Origin: Paenibacillus foliorum
GTDB taxonomy: Bacteria > Bacillota > Bacilli > Paenibacillales > NBRC-103111
Length of the DNA: 64,000 bases
Direction: 5' to 3'
Assembly (NCBI RefSeq): GCF_013141765.1
Contig: NZ_WHOD01000121.1
Span: 62,001-126,000, forward strand
In this document: in pieces, positions 25,315-33,058 of the stretch
How the letters are laid out: every line of letters starts with the position of its first letter
Numbering within the stretch: the first letter of the stretch is position 1
The notes under the pieces: model-generated
Told to the model about the DNA's origin: nothing
Database searches by the model: none
Seen by the model: only the letters and a program-made list of their open reading frames with translations
Program-made: the position numbers and the translations under genes

Positions 25315-25620
25315 ATAAATCCCCTTTCCTCACTAAGAGGTTGTTTAAAAAGTCCACTTTGATAACGTAGTAGTTCAGGAAGTAACTCGACATCGAATAT
25401 TGAACAAACCCGGGAAGTCCGGTACTCACGTAGGTACTGCCTACGCTCCGTTCCTCCTTCCTCGGCTTTCGTCCAATCTTCTCGGTTCTGAAACCGGACT
25501 TTTTAAACTCGCACTAGATAGGGCTATTGTTAAACCAATTCCCGAGAAAGAAGGAATTCTCGGGAATTATTAATGTGCTATATCGTTAATGATAAGAAAT
25601 ACTAGGTTATAAGATCTGTA
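25315..25620. other. 306-base intergenic region
   Basis: No gene seen. It holds the inverted-repeat element at 25343-25508, the leader of the aldehyde dehydrogenase gene, and a short imperfect repeat around GAGAATTCC near 25540-25565 (CCCGAGAAAGAAGGAATTCTCGGG, a possible terminator of the upstream gene). Confidence 0.6.
25343..25508. repeat. 166-bp MITE-like element with 13-bp perfect terminal inverted repeats
   Basis: GTTTAAAAAGTCC (25343-25355) and GGACTTTTTAAAC (25496-25508) are perfect inverted ends. Inside, AGTCCGGT pairs with ACCGGACT and GTAGG with CCTAC, so the whole can fold as nested hairpins. No coding frame and no clear target duplication. Looks like a non-autonomous mobile or palindromic repeat. 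Confidence 0.65.
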
Positions 25621-26325
25621 TTATTCTAAGCAAAATTCGCGAGAGATAGCTGCAATGTACATTCTGCGCATTTTAGTTGCTTCTTCAACGATTTCAATGC
25701 AACGCTGTTGATCTTCAGGCGTTCTAGCATATTCCAGAACGATTTGATAGCCACGCTCTCCGTGAATTTCATCGGATACGATGTGAAGATCGAAGAATTC
25801 CACTTCTTCATCCGTAAAGCCGTATTTCTCACGAAGTGTAGGTGTTTGTCTGCGATAGATAGCAGGCACTTGCGATTCAAGTCCTACCACTAGAGCCGCG
25901 GTAGCAAACAAGAAGTTCTCTTTGAATGCCATACGGTAGCACCAGGATTGAAGACCAATGGTTTCAGGCAGCAAATGCTCCATCGATTCAACACGCTCAC
26001 GAGTAGTTCCACAAGCTTCACCGAAACGAATCAACAGATCCGTATGACGGTCGCCGCCAAGCTCTTCCTCCCACATGTTTTGCAGCAAGAAATCTCTTGC
26101 ATCCTCATGTGGACAGTTAGCATATATATAAGCCAAGTACTCTGCGAATGGACCAACGTATGCGTAATGCTGCTCAACCCAGCTTGCGAAATGTTCTTTC
26201 TTCAATTCACCGTTTGCCCACATAGTTGTAAAAGGTGCTTTAGCTACCGCATTTCCTTCAATTGCTTGCTCCAAAGCGTGGCGAAACTCCTCTTTGTTCA
26301 TTAAGCGTGATTTAGTCAATGTCAT
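25621..26325 (-). CDS. haem-oxygenase-fold (TenA/PqqC/CADD-like) putative diiron enzyme
   Basis: Seen: 234 residues, all helical, with WVEQHYAYVGPFAEYLAYI, NMWEEELGGDRHTDLL and FFDLHIVSDEIHGERG. The Glu/His-rich helices fit the haem-oxygenase-like diiron oxidase/PqqC group rather than thiaminase TenA. Such enzymes cleave or hydroxylate amino acids or aromatics with O2, often using a ferredoxin, and two ferredoxins sit in this regulon. It has a consensus TTGACA promoter and an 11-bp-arm palindrome just below the start site. Fold is secure; substrate unknown. Confidence 0.8.
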   Translation of the reverse strand: MTLTKSRLMNKEEFRHALEQAIEGNAVAKAPFTTMWANGELKKEHFASWVEQHYAYVGPFAEYLAYIYANCPHEDARDFLLQNMWEEELGGDRHTDLLIRFGEACGTTRERVESMEHLLPETIGLQSWCYRMAFKENFLFATAALVVGLESQVPAIYRRQTPTLREKYGFTDEEVEFFDLHIVSDEIHGERGYQIVLEYARTPEDQQRCIEIVEEATKMRRMYIAAISREFCLE

Positions 26326-26445
26326 TATAAAAGCACTCCTCTCAAATTTGAAAAAAAGTAGGATAAATTGCTCTAACTCATTTCCTGCACGGCAATCCGG
26401 ACCCTAGTTAGTCTGAATTTTAATTCTCATTCTTTCTTTGTTTGG

Positions 26446-26470
26446 TTTTTGGTATATTGTATACCAAAAA
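26446..26470 (-). promoter_or_regulatory. GntR operator upstream of the haem-oxygenase-fold gene
   Basis: TTTTTGGTATA and TATACCAAAAA are perfect 11-bp arms around TTG. It lies just downstream of the predicted transcription start, the normal place for a repressor. Confidence 0.65.
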
Positions 26471-26482
26471 CCTTATACCTGT

Positions 26483-26511
26483 ATTATTGCTTACCTAGGC
26501 TCATCTGTCAA
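26483..26511 (-). promoter_or_regulatory. promoter of the haem-oxygenase-fold gene
   Basis: TTGACA (26506-26511) and AATAAT (26483-26488) with a 17-base spacer on the minus strand. The -35 box overlaps the end of the transporter gene. Confidence 0.6.
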
Positions 26512-27911
26512 CCTACTTTTTTAAGTATTAACAGAAGCAGCATCGCCATTAATAAATACGCAGCTGTAAAGGGAATATTCCAGTTGGAGACCCGGTAAGA
26601 GCTCTGTCCTGAGAGTCCCGCCATCATACCTGCTGTTGCATTATAAGGACCTACCATGAAGGCCGCAGCGGCTCCTGTGAGCATCGCAATTGCTGTCAGC
26701 TCTACGGAGATTCCAAGTGCATTTGGGTTAAGAGACTCACCAGCCAGAGCCAGAGCAACGGCTGGATGCAAGCCTACAAAGGCCAGTATTAAAGGAATTA
26801 AAGGAATGAATAGTAGAAACAGATCCGCTCCTACCATATCTTTTACACCTATAATCCAACTATTAATAAAATGTCCTGCACCCGTAGTTTGAATGGCCGA
26901 TATCATAAAGCCCGCACTAAGAAAAACAAAAAATTGCTCCTTCATCCTCAGCAAATGCTCCGGCAGCAGGCTGCGACTCCTTTTAATAAACAATCTGCCC
27001 TTGCCCAGCATCAGCGACCATAAAAACGCAAAAGGGATAACAGACACAGAAACTAACAGCAAAAAGCTAAAATGAGAGTAATTCTCCAATAAAGAAATCA
27101 AACTATTAAAAATAAGAATGGCAATAAGGATTTGTATAGGATGGCTTGCTTTAAGCCCCCCTGGCTGCCGCTGTCCGGATTCTAACAATACTTCCCTGGA
27201 TGCAGCTATTTCATTGAGCACGGTTTGACCCAGCAGCTTCTGCCTGCGATTAGCGATCCACTTTCCCATAAAACCATCCAAGACAAGCCCAAGTAAGCTG
27301 AACGGAATAACGATTGGTAGAATAGAGCTCCAAGCGACACCCGTCATCTCGACAATAATGCCAACGATCGGCGCTACTGGCGTCCATACAATCGGCATAC
27401 TGTAGCCATGGGTAATAGCTCTGCTTATAAAGCGTTCCTTCTTTTCAATGGGATACAAATCAAGCGAAGGACGAATGGTATGATACATCATAGGCAAAGT
27501 GGCTAAATTCATAAAAGAGCTTAATATATACGACAATCCGGAAGTGATAGTATAGAGTAAACCGGAATGCTTGATTTTACTTTGAATGATTAACTGAATC
27601 CGCGATGCATATTGCCCTAGCTCTATCGGCAAAGCAATTAGCGGAAGCAAAGCAAACAAGCTTAAAATATTCAGCATGTTACCGAAGCTTGATATAAAAC
27701 TTATCCATGGTGCTCCATTCATAATCAACAGCAAAGCGCCTATGCCCAAGAACACTATGCCCATCCCTTGAACGAATCTCTTAACAGAAGGGAAAACCAA
27801 AATAACAATCAACAAGCATGCTATAGAGATGACCCATTGGAGTAGCTCCATGGGATAGAAAGCCGAGCAAAGATAAGCAGCTATCGCTAGTATGAATAAA
27901 GATTGCTTCAT
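26508..27911 (-). CDS. polytopic membrane transporter of the GntR regulon
   Basis: Seen: 467 residues, about eleven or twelve hydrophobic segments. Loops VWTPVAPIVG near residue 175 and GLHPAVALALAG near 385, followed by YNATAG, mirror the protein at 666-2024, so they are paralogues in an ion-transporter-like family. It starts two bases after the creatininase stop codon, with no good ribosome site, suggesting translational coupling. Probably imports or exports the substrate or product of that hydrolase. Confidence 0.65.
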   Translation of the reverse strand: MKQSLFILAIAAYLCSAFYPMELLQWVISIACLLIVILVFPSVKRFVQGMGIVFLGIGALLLIMNGAPWISFISSFGNMLNILSLFALLPLIALPIELGQYASRIQLIIQSKIKHSGLLYTITSGLSYILSSFMNLATLPMMYHTIRPSLDLYPIEKKERFISRAITHGYSMPIVWTPVAPIVGIIVEMTGVAWSSILPIVIPFSLLGLVLDGFMGKWIANRRQKLLGQTVLNEIAASREVLLESGQRQPGGLKASHPIQILIAILIFNSLISLLENYSHFSFLLLVSVSVIPFAFLWSLMLGKGRLFIKRSRSLLPEHLLRMKEQFFVFLSAGFMISAIQTTGAGHFINSWIIGVKDMVGADLFLLFIPLIPLILAFVGLHPAVALALAGESLNPNALGISVELTAIAMLTGAAAAFMVGPYNATAGMMAGLSGQSSYRVSNWNIPFTAAYLLMAMLLLLILKKVG

Positions 27912-27913
27912 AT

Positions 27914-28660
27914 TTATATCACTTCTTTAACTGCCTTGGTTAAGCGCTCCAGAGCGGTTTCTACAATTTCCTTGCCTATGTCTTCACTGGCTTTGGTAGC
28001 ATCGCCAATGCAGCCATTACGTGTCATTTCATCGTAATAGTAAAACCCTTGCAGCGGATTGCCCGGACGCAGCTTCTTCCATCGGCCTTCCTGATAGTCG
28101 GCCGCTTCCAGCTTATCCTTCCTTACTATATGAGGAGCCAGATAGAGGGCTTCCGATACCTCGCGGTCACAGCTGTGACCATATAGCTTGGATTCGATTC
28201 GTCTATCCATGACATCCTTAGCCGATGCCGTCGTTTTGGCATAATAAATCCGCACATCCAACTCAGTAGTAAGCATATCAACAGCAACTCCAAGCGTAGC
28301 TTGATTGCCTCCATGTGAGTTGAGTATAAGAAATTGTTGGATGCCATGCTGCTTTAACGATTTCATCATGTCACGCAGAATAGCAATGACTGTCGTCGGC
28401 TCTAAGGATATCGTTCCCGGGAAGTGAATATGATGCGGTGAAACCCCCATATTAATAGTAGGAGTCAGGACTGCCTCAGGATGCAATTTCTCGGTTAACC
28501 GTTTGCCCATTTCCTCCGCGAGAACCGCATCGCAGCTTTCTACCATATGAGGACCATGCTGCTCATGCGCCCCTAGCGGAATAATAGCGATCTTAACAGT
28601 TTGAAGCGCTTCTTTCACTTCAGGCCAAGTCATCTGTGTTAAAAAGTATGGGTTTGGCAT
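27914..28660 (-). CDS. creatininase family amidohydrolase
   Basis: Seen: 248 residues from ATG 28660 with AGAGGAG upstream; the frame extends upstream but through the promoter and operator. Metal-ligand motifs are present: LGAHEQHGPHM near 35, a Asp in CDAVLAE, HHIHFPGTISL, and LNSHGGNQ with the later Glu in REVSEALY. The family hydrolyses cyclic or linear amides such as creatinine, and others act in heterocycle or cofactor pathways. Coupled to the transporter that follows. Substrate not deducible. Confidence 0.88.
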   Translation of the reverse strand: MPNPYFLTQMTWPEVKEALQTVKIAIIPLGAHEQHGPHMVESCDAVLAEEMGKRLTEKLHPEAVLTPTINMGVSPHHIHFPGTISLEPTTVIAILRDMMKSLKQHGIQQFLILNSHGGNQATLGVAVDMLTTELDVRIYYAKTTASAKDVMDRRIESKLYGHSCDREVSEALYLAPHIVRKDKLEAADYQEGRWKKLRPGNPLQGFYYYDEMTRNGCIGDATKASEDIGKEIVETALERLTKAVKEVI

Positions 28661-28691
28661 AATGGCATAAACTCCTCTCTTACTATATAAT

Positions 28692-28710
28692 ATGGTGTAT
28701 TGTATACCAT
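28692..28710 (-). promoter_or_regulatory. GntR operator in the creatininase promoter
   Basis: ATGGTGTA-TTG-TATACCAT, a near-perfect dyad sharing TATTGTATAC with sites at 26446, 31301 and 35577. The predicted -10 hexamer (TATACA on the minus strand, 28701-28706) lies inside it. Confidence 0.65.
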
Positions 28711-28729
28711 TATTACGAAGAATTAACAA
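28701..28729 (-). promoter_or_regulatory. promoter of the creatininase-transporter operon
   Basis: TTGTTA (28724-28729) and TATACA (28701-28706), spacer 17 bases, with the operator covering the -10 box. Confidence 0.5.
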
Positions 28730-28844
28730 ATCTTTTTCTCTCATTACTGTTTATTGCACGAACCCAAATGGTTTACAATATAGTATAACGACATCTACGA
28801 TGTGCTTCCAAGTATAAGATCAGCAAGAAAGCAGGCGATTCACT

Positions 28845-29450
28845 ATGATGCATCACAAGCATTACCTAGATAAAAAATCAGCACCTTATATTTCGGATTT
28901 ATTAACCAAGCATTTCTTGAAAAATCCGAACTTTACTGAAATTGTAATCATATGCATAGGAACGAACCGCTACAACGGTGATTCCTTAGGACCTTTGGTT
29001 GGCAGCCGTTTGTCCGAGCGACTTGATGGGCACCCTTTTGTTCATATTTACGGAACACTCGCTAAGCCTGTACATGCTTTAAATATGCACAAAACATTAG
29101 CTAGCATCACGAGCAAACATAGCCGTGCTTACGTTATCGCCGTTGATGCTTGTCTCGGGCAATTCTATAAAATCGGTACGCTCCAGCTCGTGGAGGAGCC
29201 TCTTCAACCTGGAGTCAGTCTTAACAAACAGCTGCCCCCCATTGGCCACATTCATATTAAAGGTATTATTAACAATCATGGTCAGCTAAATCATAAAGTT
29301 CTGGAGCATACCAGTCTTACCTTCGTCCAAGAAATGTCGGCCGTCATTAGCCGCATCTTGGTCAAATCTAGCCAAGATATTATTCCTAAGCTTGCACAAG
29401 AGCAGCAGCCGATTGACCAATTATCGGATCACTTATCCTCGGGGAGATAG
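28845..29450 (+). CDS. yyaC: spore protease YyaC
   Basis: Seen: 201 residues with IVIICIGTNRYNGDSLGPLVGS (a GTNR-GDSLGP signature), VHALNM, VIAVDACLGQ and IGHIHIKGIINN, which identify YyaC (DUF1256), a sporulation protein with the fold of the GPR and hydrogenase-maturation proteases. In Bacillus it is a spore-forming-compartment gene. It is the only plus-strand gene within the catabolic cluster and has no metabolic link with its neighbours. Start ATG 28845 (or the ATG next to it) after GCAGGCG. Confidence 0.9.
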   Translation: MMHHKHYLDKKSAPYISDLLTKHFLKNPNFTEIVIICIGTNRYNGDSLGPLVGSRLSERLDGHPFVHIYGTLAKPVHALNMHKTLASITSKHSRAYVIAVDACLGQFYKIGTLQLVEEPLQPGVSLNKQLPPIGHIHIKGIINNHGQLNHKVLEHTSLTFVQEMSAVISRILVKSSQDIIPKLAQEQQPIDQLSDHLSSGR

Positions 29451-29487
29451 AGCTTTCCAACTTTTTTACAACGTACGCATTATGCAA

Positions 29488-30939
29488 TTACCACAGCAGC
29501 ATAGCAGCAATGGTTGATACGATTAATCCAATAGAAACCGGCAGGAAGTTTTTACGTGCTAATTCAATAACGGATACCCCAGCAAACCCCGCTACAGCTA
29601 CAAGTGATGACCAGGCAATAAGCGTTCCGCCACCAGACCATACCGAACCCATCTGACCGATAGCAGCCAGTGTTGAAGGATCCATGCCTACTGTTGGCGC
29701 CAATGCGCCCGAGAGAGAGCCTGTTAATGGCAGACCAGAGAATCCCGATCCTTCCAATCCGGCGATAATACCGATAAGCAAAATTCCAAAAGCTGTAAAA
29801 AACTCGTTGGTTGGAATTGCATACTGTACGGACATAACCAAATCATACAGAAAAGCTGGTGCCTTGACATTATCCCCTAACGATAAAACACTTTTCGAAA
29901 AGTCGGCATTACCCAAGAAGAAGAAGCCTGCAATTGGAATAACGGGTCCCATTGCTTTAAAGGCAAATACAAAGCCTTCAGTAAGATGATCTCCAATCTT
30001 GTCCAATGCACTGATTTTCGAAAACACGGTACAGGATAGAATGAGCAGTATGACAGCAACCCCGCCAATAAAAGCTGCTCCATCTCCACCTTCAAAGCCG
30101 CCCATGTTTGTACCGCCGAACTTACTTGCGGCCATAACAATCATAACTCCCAGCATAGACACTGGAACCAGTACGGCAAAGATCTTGGACCACTTAAGCA
30201 CAGATGGCGAAAGGGTTTCTGTCGCTGCTGCCGCTTCCGCGTATTCCACTGTTGTTGCAGCCTTCATTTCAATTACTGTTGCCTCTTGCTGAACAGGAGC
30301 ATCCGATTTACGGATCGCCTTACGATGCATCAAGTAAGCCCCCGTAATGGAAACCACGCCCGTAATCAGTGACAGCACCATAGCCTTGTCAGCAACAAGC
30401 GCTGTTGAAACACCAGCTCCTTTGGCACTTAGCATTGGAGCTATTTGCATGACATAGTCGGAGGATAAGGCCATCCCCTGTCCCGCAAGAGCAACAGCCA
30501 TTGCCGCAGCCATCGGTGGAAGCCCCACTCGAATCGCCGCTGGAAACAATAATGCACCAATCAGAGGTACGGCCGGTGTCGGCCAGAAGAACAATGAAAT
30601 AACATACGTAACCGCCGCAAGTACAAAGAATGCTATGTGACCATTAACAATCAGCTTCTGTATAGGTCGTATCATTCGGCGGTCCGCCCCGATATCGCGC
30701 AATGATGCCAATAACGCCACCATAAACGTAATGATCAGGAAAATCGTGAAGAGTTCTTTTGCAGCAGTAAGATTCGCGTTGTAAACCGCCTTGAAACCGC
30801 TAATCACATCACCCTTGTAAATCCATCCGACTAAAAAGGTCCCGATTAAAGTCGGAATGATTACACCACGTCTGAACAACATGACTACAATAACCGCAAC
30901 TGTGATAAAAGCGTACATAAGATGTGATGATGTGATCAT
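29488..30939 (-). CDS. polytopic permease, GntP/CitMHS-like
   Basis: Seen: 483 residues, about twelve hydrophobic segments, with a cytoplasmic linker near 210-240. Features such as FWPTPAVPLIGALL, ALAGQGMALSSDYVMQ and GLEGSGFSGLPLTGSLSG resemble gluconate/citrate-type and other ion-transporter carriers. Its leader carries two GTATAC operators and a cre-like site, so it is likely an importer under GntR and catabolite control. Substrate is presumably the inducer or a related organic acid, by inference. Confidence 0.75.
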   Translation of the reverse strand: MITSSHLMYAFITVAVIVVMLFRRGVIIPTLIGTFLVGWIYKGDVISGFKAVYNANLTAAKELFTIFLIITFMVALLASLRDIGADRRMIRPIQKLIVNGHIAFFVLAAVTYVISLFFWPTPAVPLIGALLFPAAIRVGLPPMAAAMAVALAGQGMALSSDYVMQIAPMLSAKGAGVSTALVADKAMVLSLITGVVSITGAYLMHRKAIRKSDAPVQQEATVIEMKAATTVEYAEAAAATETLSPSVLKWSKIFAVLVPVSMLGVMIVMAASKFGGTNMGGFEGGDGAAFIGGVAVILLILSCTVFSKISALDKIGDHLTEGFVFAFKAMGPVIPIAGFFFLGNADFSKSVLSLGDNVKAPAFLYDLVMSVQYAIPTNEFFTAFGILLIGIIAGLEGSGFSGLPLTGSLSGALAPTVGMDPSTLAAIGQMGSVWSGGGTLIAWSSLVAVAGFAGVSVIELARKNFLPVSIGLIVSTIAAMLLW

Positions 30940-31022
30940 TCAGAATCCCCTGCCTCTTCGATGTAATGTACTTCAAAGTGATTGTAGCACATTTTTTGTC
31001 TCTTAAATAGTCTTTTTCGGCA

Positions 31023-31036
31023 TTTGGTATACAATT
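31023..31036 (-). promoter_or_regulatory. GTATAC operator, permease-proximal
   Basis: TTTGGTATACAATT around GTATAC 31027-31032; about 90 bases from the permease start. Confidence 0.45.
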
Positions 31037-31231
31037 TTAATAGAATATAAGATTCAACACCGACTAATTCCTTTGTTTCCGAGTTTATCACGTCATAAAA
31101 CATAACACAACAAAAGAAACCTGCAACATTAGCTTCATTACAGCTATTCGCATTGTTTCAAAATGTTGTATTGTCTGTAAGCGCCATTCTCCCGCAGCAT
31201 GTTTCCCATTCAGATTTAATGAAAACGGTTA

Positions 31232-31246
31232 ATGGAAGCGATTACA
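31232..31246 (-). promoter_or_regulatory. cre-like catabolite repression site
   Basis: ATGGAAGCGATTACA fits every fixed position of the CcpA consensus WTGNAANCGNWNNCW. It lies between the two GTATAC operators upstream of the permease gene. Confidence 0.5.
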
Positions 31247-31300
31247 TTTCTGTAAAATGTATTTTATCACAAACCTAGACAAATAACTAGGCATATTGCA

Positions 31301-31314
31301 TATTGTATACAATA
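31301..31314 (-). promoter_or_regulatory. GTATAC operator, perfect 14-bp palindrome
   Basis: TATTGTATACAATA is fully self-complementary. GCATATTG directly before it repeats the context of the site at 35577. Confidence 0.6.
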
Positions 31315-31323
31315 AAACCAAGG

Positions 31324-31370
31324 AAAACCCGCCGCCTCATCAACGCAAACCATGAAGCTAGCAGGCTTTT
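31324..31370 (-). terminator. probable terminator of ABC operon copy 1
   Basis: On the minus strand AAAAGCCTGC can pair with GGCGGGTTTT with one mismatch and one bulge, ending in TTTTCC. Moderate. Confidence 0.4.
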
Positions 31371-31412
31371 CTTAACTATGGTTTCCACCATTTACCTATA
31401 ACCTTATATTAA

Positions 31413-32294
31413 TTAACCTTCAAAATGATACTTTTTCTTCGCAAAACGACCCACTGCATTAACCAAGCCATACAAAATAATAGATAAGATAGCCAACATG
31501 GCGATGCTAACCATGACCATATTCATTTGGAAAACTTGGCCGCCATATATAATCAAGTAACCAAGCCCAGCCTTAGAGGATAAAAATTCACCCATAATAA
31601 CCCCTACGAGCGTCAAACCAACATTCACCTTCAACGTTGCAATAAAATTCGGAATACTTGCGGGCAGAAGTACCATCCGGAGCATTTGGGCCTTAGTAGC
31701 GCCGAATGACTCCATCAGCTTCAGCTTCGTTTGACTAATTTCCTTAAACCCGCTCTCTATCATAATAATAGAAACAATAACGGATATAGCCATCGCCATC
31801 CCATAGATGGAATACTTATCACCCAGCCAAATGTAAAAGATCGGACCGAGCGCGACTTTAGGCAATGCATTCAACACTACAACATAAGGCTCCAGCACCT
31901 TGGAAGCAAAAGTCGACCACCAGAACACAATCGCTATCAAGGTTCCTGCCACCATGGAAACCACAATTCCAATCAACGTCTCAAATGCCGTAGTCCAGGT
32001 ATGCTTGAACAGCTCCCCTCGAAATGCCAGCTCTTGAAACGATGTGACTAATTGCGACGGTTTGCTGGTCAGCATCGAGTCCACCCATTTCAAATTTGCA
32101 GCCAATTCCCACAAGCCAAGGAATCCGACTAATAACAATAACTGGGCGATACGTACCATCCACAGTTTACGCTTTTGGACTCGAAGATATTCGGTGTATT
32201 GCTGCGAGCTCTTCTTCTCTATAACCAATGCTATCGATTGTTCTTTCCTCGGTTCCTGACCAATAGTCGACTTTCTAACCGGTAGCGACGACAT
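31413..32294 (-). CDS. ABC permease, SsuC/ThiX type (operon copy 1)
   Basis: Seen: about 293 residues from ATG 32294 (GGAAGG just upstream); this start gives the same 20-base overlap with the ATPase gene as in copy 2. Cytoplasmic N-terminal tail, then six membrane helices and the docking loop ESFGATKAQMLRMVLLPASIPNF. It belongs to the nitrate/sulfonate/thiamine-precursor ABC importer group. A stretch of 80 bases (31609-31688) is identical to copy 2 (35853-35932), while flanking codons differ. Confidence 0.88.
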   Translation of the reverse strand: MSSLPVRKSTIGQEPRKEQSIALVIEKKSSQQYTEYLRVQKRKLWMVRIAQLLLLVGFLGLWELAANLKWVDSMLTSKPSQLVTSFQELAFRGELFKHTWTTAFETLIGIVVSMVAGTLIAIVFWWSTFASKVLEPYVVVLNALPKVALGPIFYIWLGDKYSIYGMAMAISVIVSIIMIESGFKEISQTKLKLMESFGATKAQMLRMVLLPASIPNFIATLKVNVGLTLVGVIMGEFLSSKAGLGYLIIYGGQVFQMNMVMVSIAMLAILSIILYGLVNAVGRFAKKKYHFEG

Positions 32295-33054
32295 GCCCTT
32301 CCAGCTCCCTCCAAATTTGGTTAAAGTAATCATTGTAACGAACCGCTTCCCGCTTCTTCCAGGGGGAAAGCCCCTTACCCTCACCCAGCTCAATATTATA
32401 AATGGAAGAAATTGTACTCGGCCGCTTCGACATAACCATTACCCTGTCCCCCATGCTGATAGCTTCTGAAATATCATGAGTAACCAGCACCGCGGTCTTT
32501 CCTTGATCCTTAATGATCTTAAATATTTCATCAGCAAGCGTTATTCTTGTTTGATAATCCAAGGCAGAGAACGGCTCATCCAACAGCAGGATGTCCGGCT
32601 CTGTCACTAGCGTACGGATTAACGCCACTCGCTGACGCATACCGCCGGAGAGCTGAGCTGGACTATGGTGGGCAAAGCCCCCCAAGCCGTAACGCTCCAT
32701 CAGCTCCATCGCTTTACGCTCGGCTTTCCGCAAATCCATCTTGCGAATTTCCGCTCCAACCATCAAATTGCTCAGAATATCCCGCCATTCGAACAAATGA
32801 TCATGCTGCAGCATGTACCCCACCTTGGGGGAGGTGCCGGATACTACCTGCCCGTTGATCAGCACTTTGCCCTTCGTCGGCTTGTACATGCCGGAAATCA
32901 ACGAAAGCATTGTACTTTTGCCACAGCCGCTTGGGCCCACGATACTGATGAATTCACCCGCTTCAATGGACATATTGATGTCCCGAATAGCTTCGGTTTC
33001 TTGCTTCATTGTAAAATAGCTTAAACAAACATCATCTAATACAATTTGTGCCAT
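32275..33054 (-). CDS. ABC ATPase, SsuB/ThiZ type (operon copy 1)
   Basis: Seen: 259 residues with Walker A GPSGCGKST, Q-loop LQHDH, signature LSGGMRQRV, Walker B ILLLDEPFSALD and the switch His in LVTHD. Powers the importer with the permease that overlaps its end and the lipoprotein that ends four bases before it. The C terminus (ELEGHVVATG) is shared in form with copy 2. Confidence 0.93.
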   Translation of the reverse strand: MAQIVLDDVCLSYFTMKQETEAIRDINMSIEAGEFISIVGPSGCGKSTMLSLISGMYKPTKGKVLINGQVVSGTSPKVGYMLQHDHLFEWRDILSNLMVGAEIRKMDLRKAERKAMELMERYGLGGFAHHSPAQLSGGMRQRVALIRTLVTEPDILLLDEPFSALDYQTRITLADEIFKIIKDQGKTAVLVTHDISEAISMGDRVMVMSKRPSTISSIYNIELGEGKGLSPWKKREAVRYNDYFNQIWRELEGHVVATG

Positions 33055-33058
33055 AGAC

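Larger units (their letters stand above)
30940..31412. other. 473-base regulatory intergenic region
   Basis: No gene seen. It contains, from the permease start outwards, a GTATAC operator (31027), a cre-like box (31232), a perfect 14-bp operator (31301) and a weak terminator for the ABC operon (31324-31370). Confidence 0.7.

Noticed and set aside
25621..26325. Thiaminase II (TenA) call
   Set aside because: Fold is similar, but the sequence has the Glu/His pattern of the PqqC/diiron branch and no recognisable TenA active-site Cys context.
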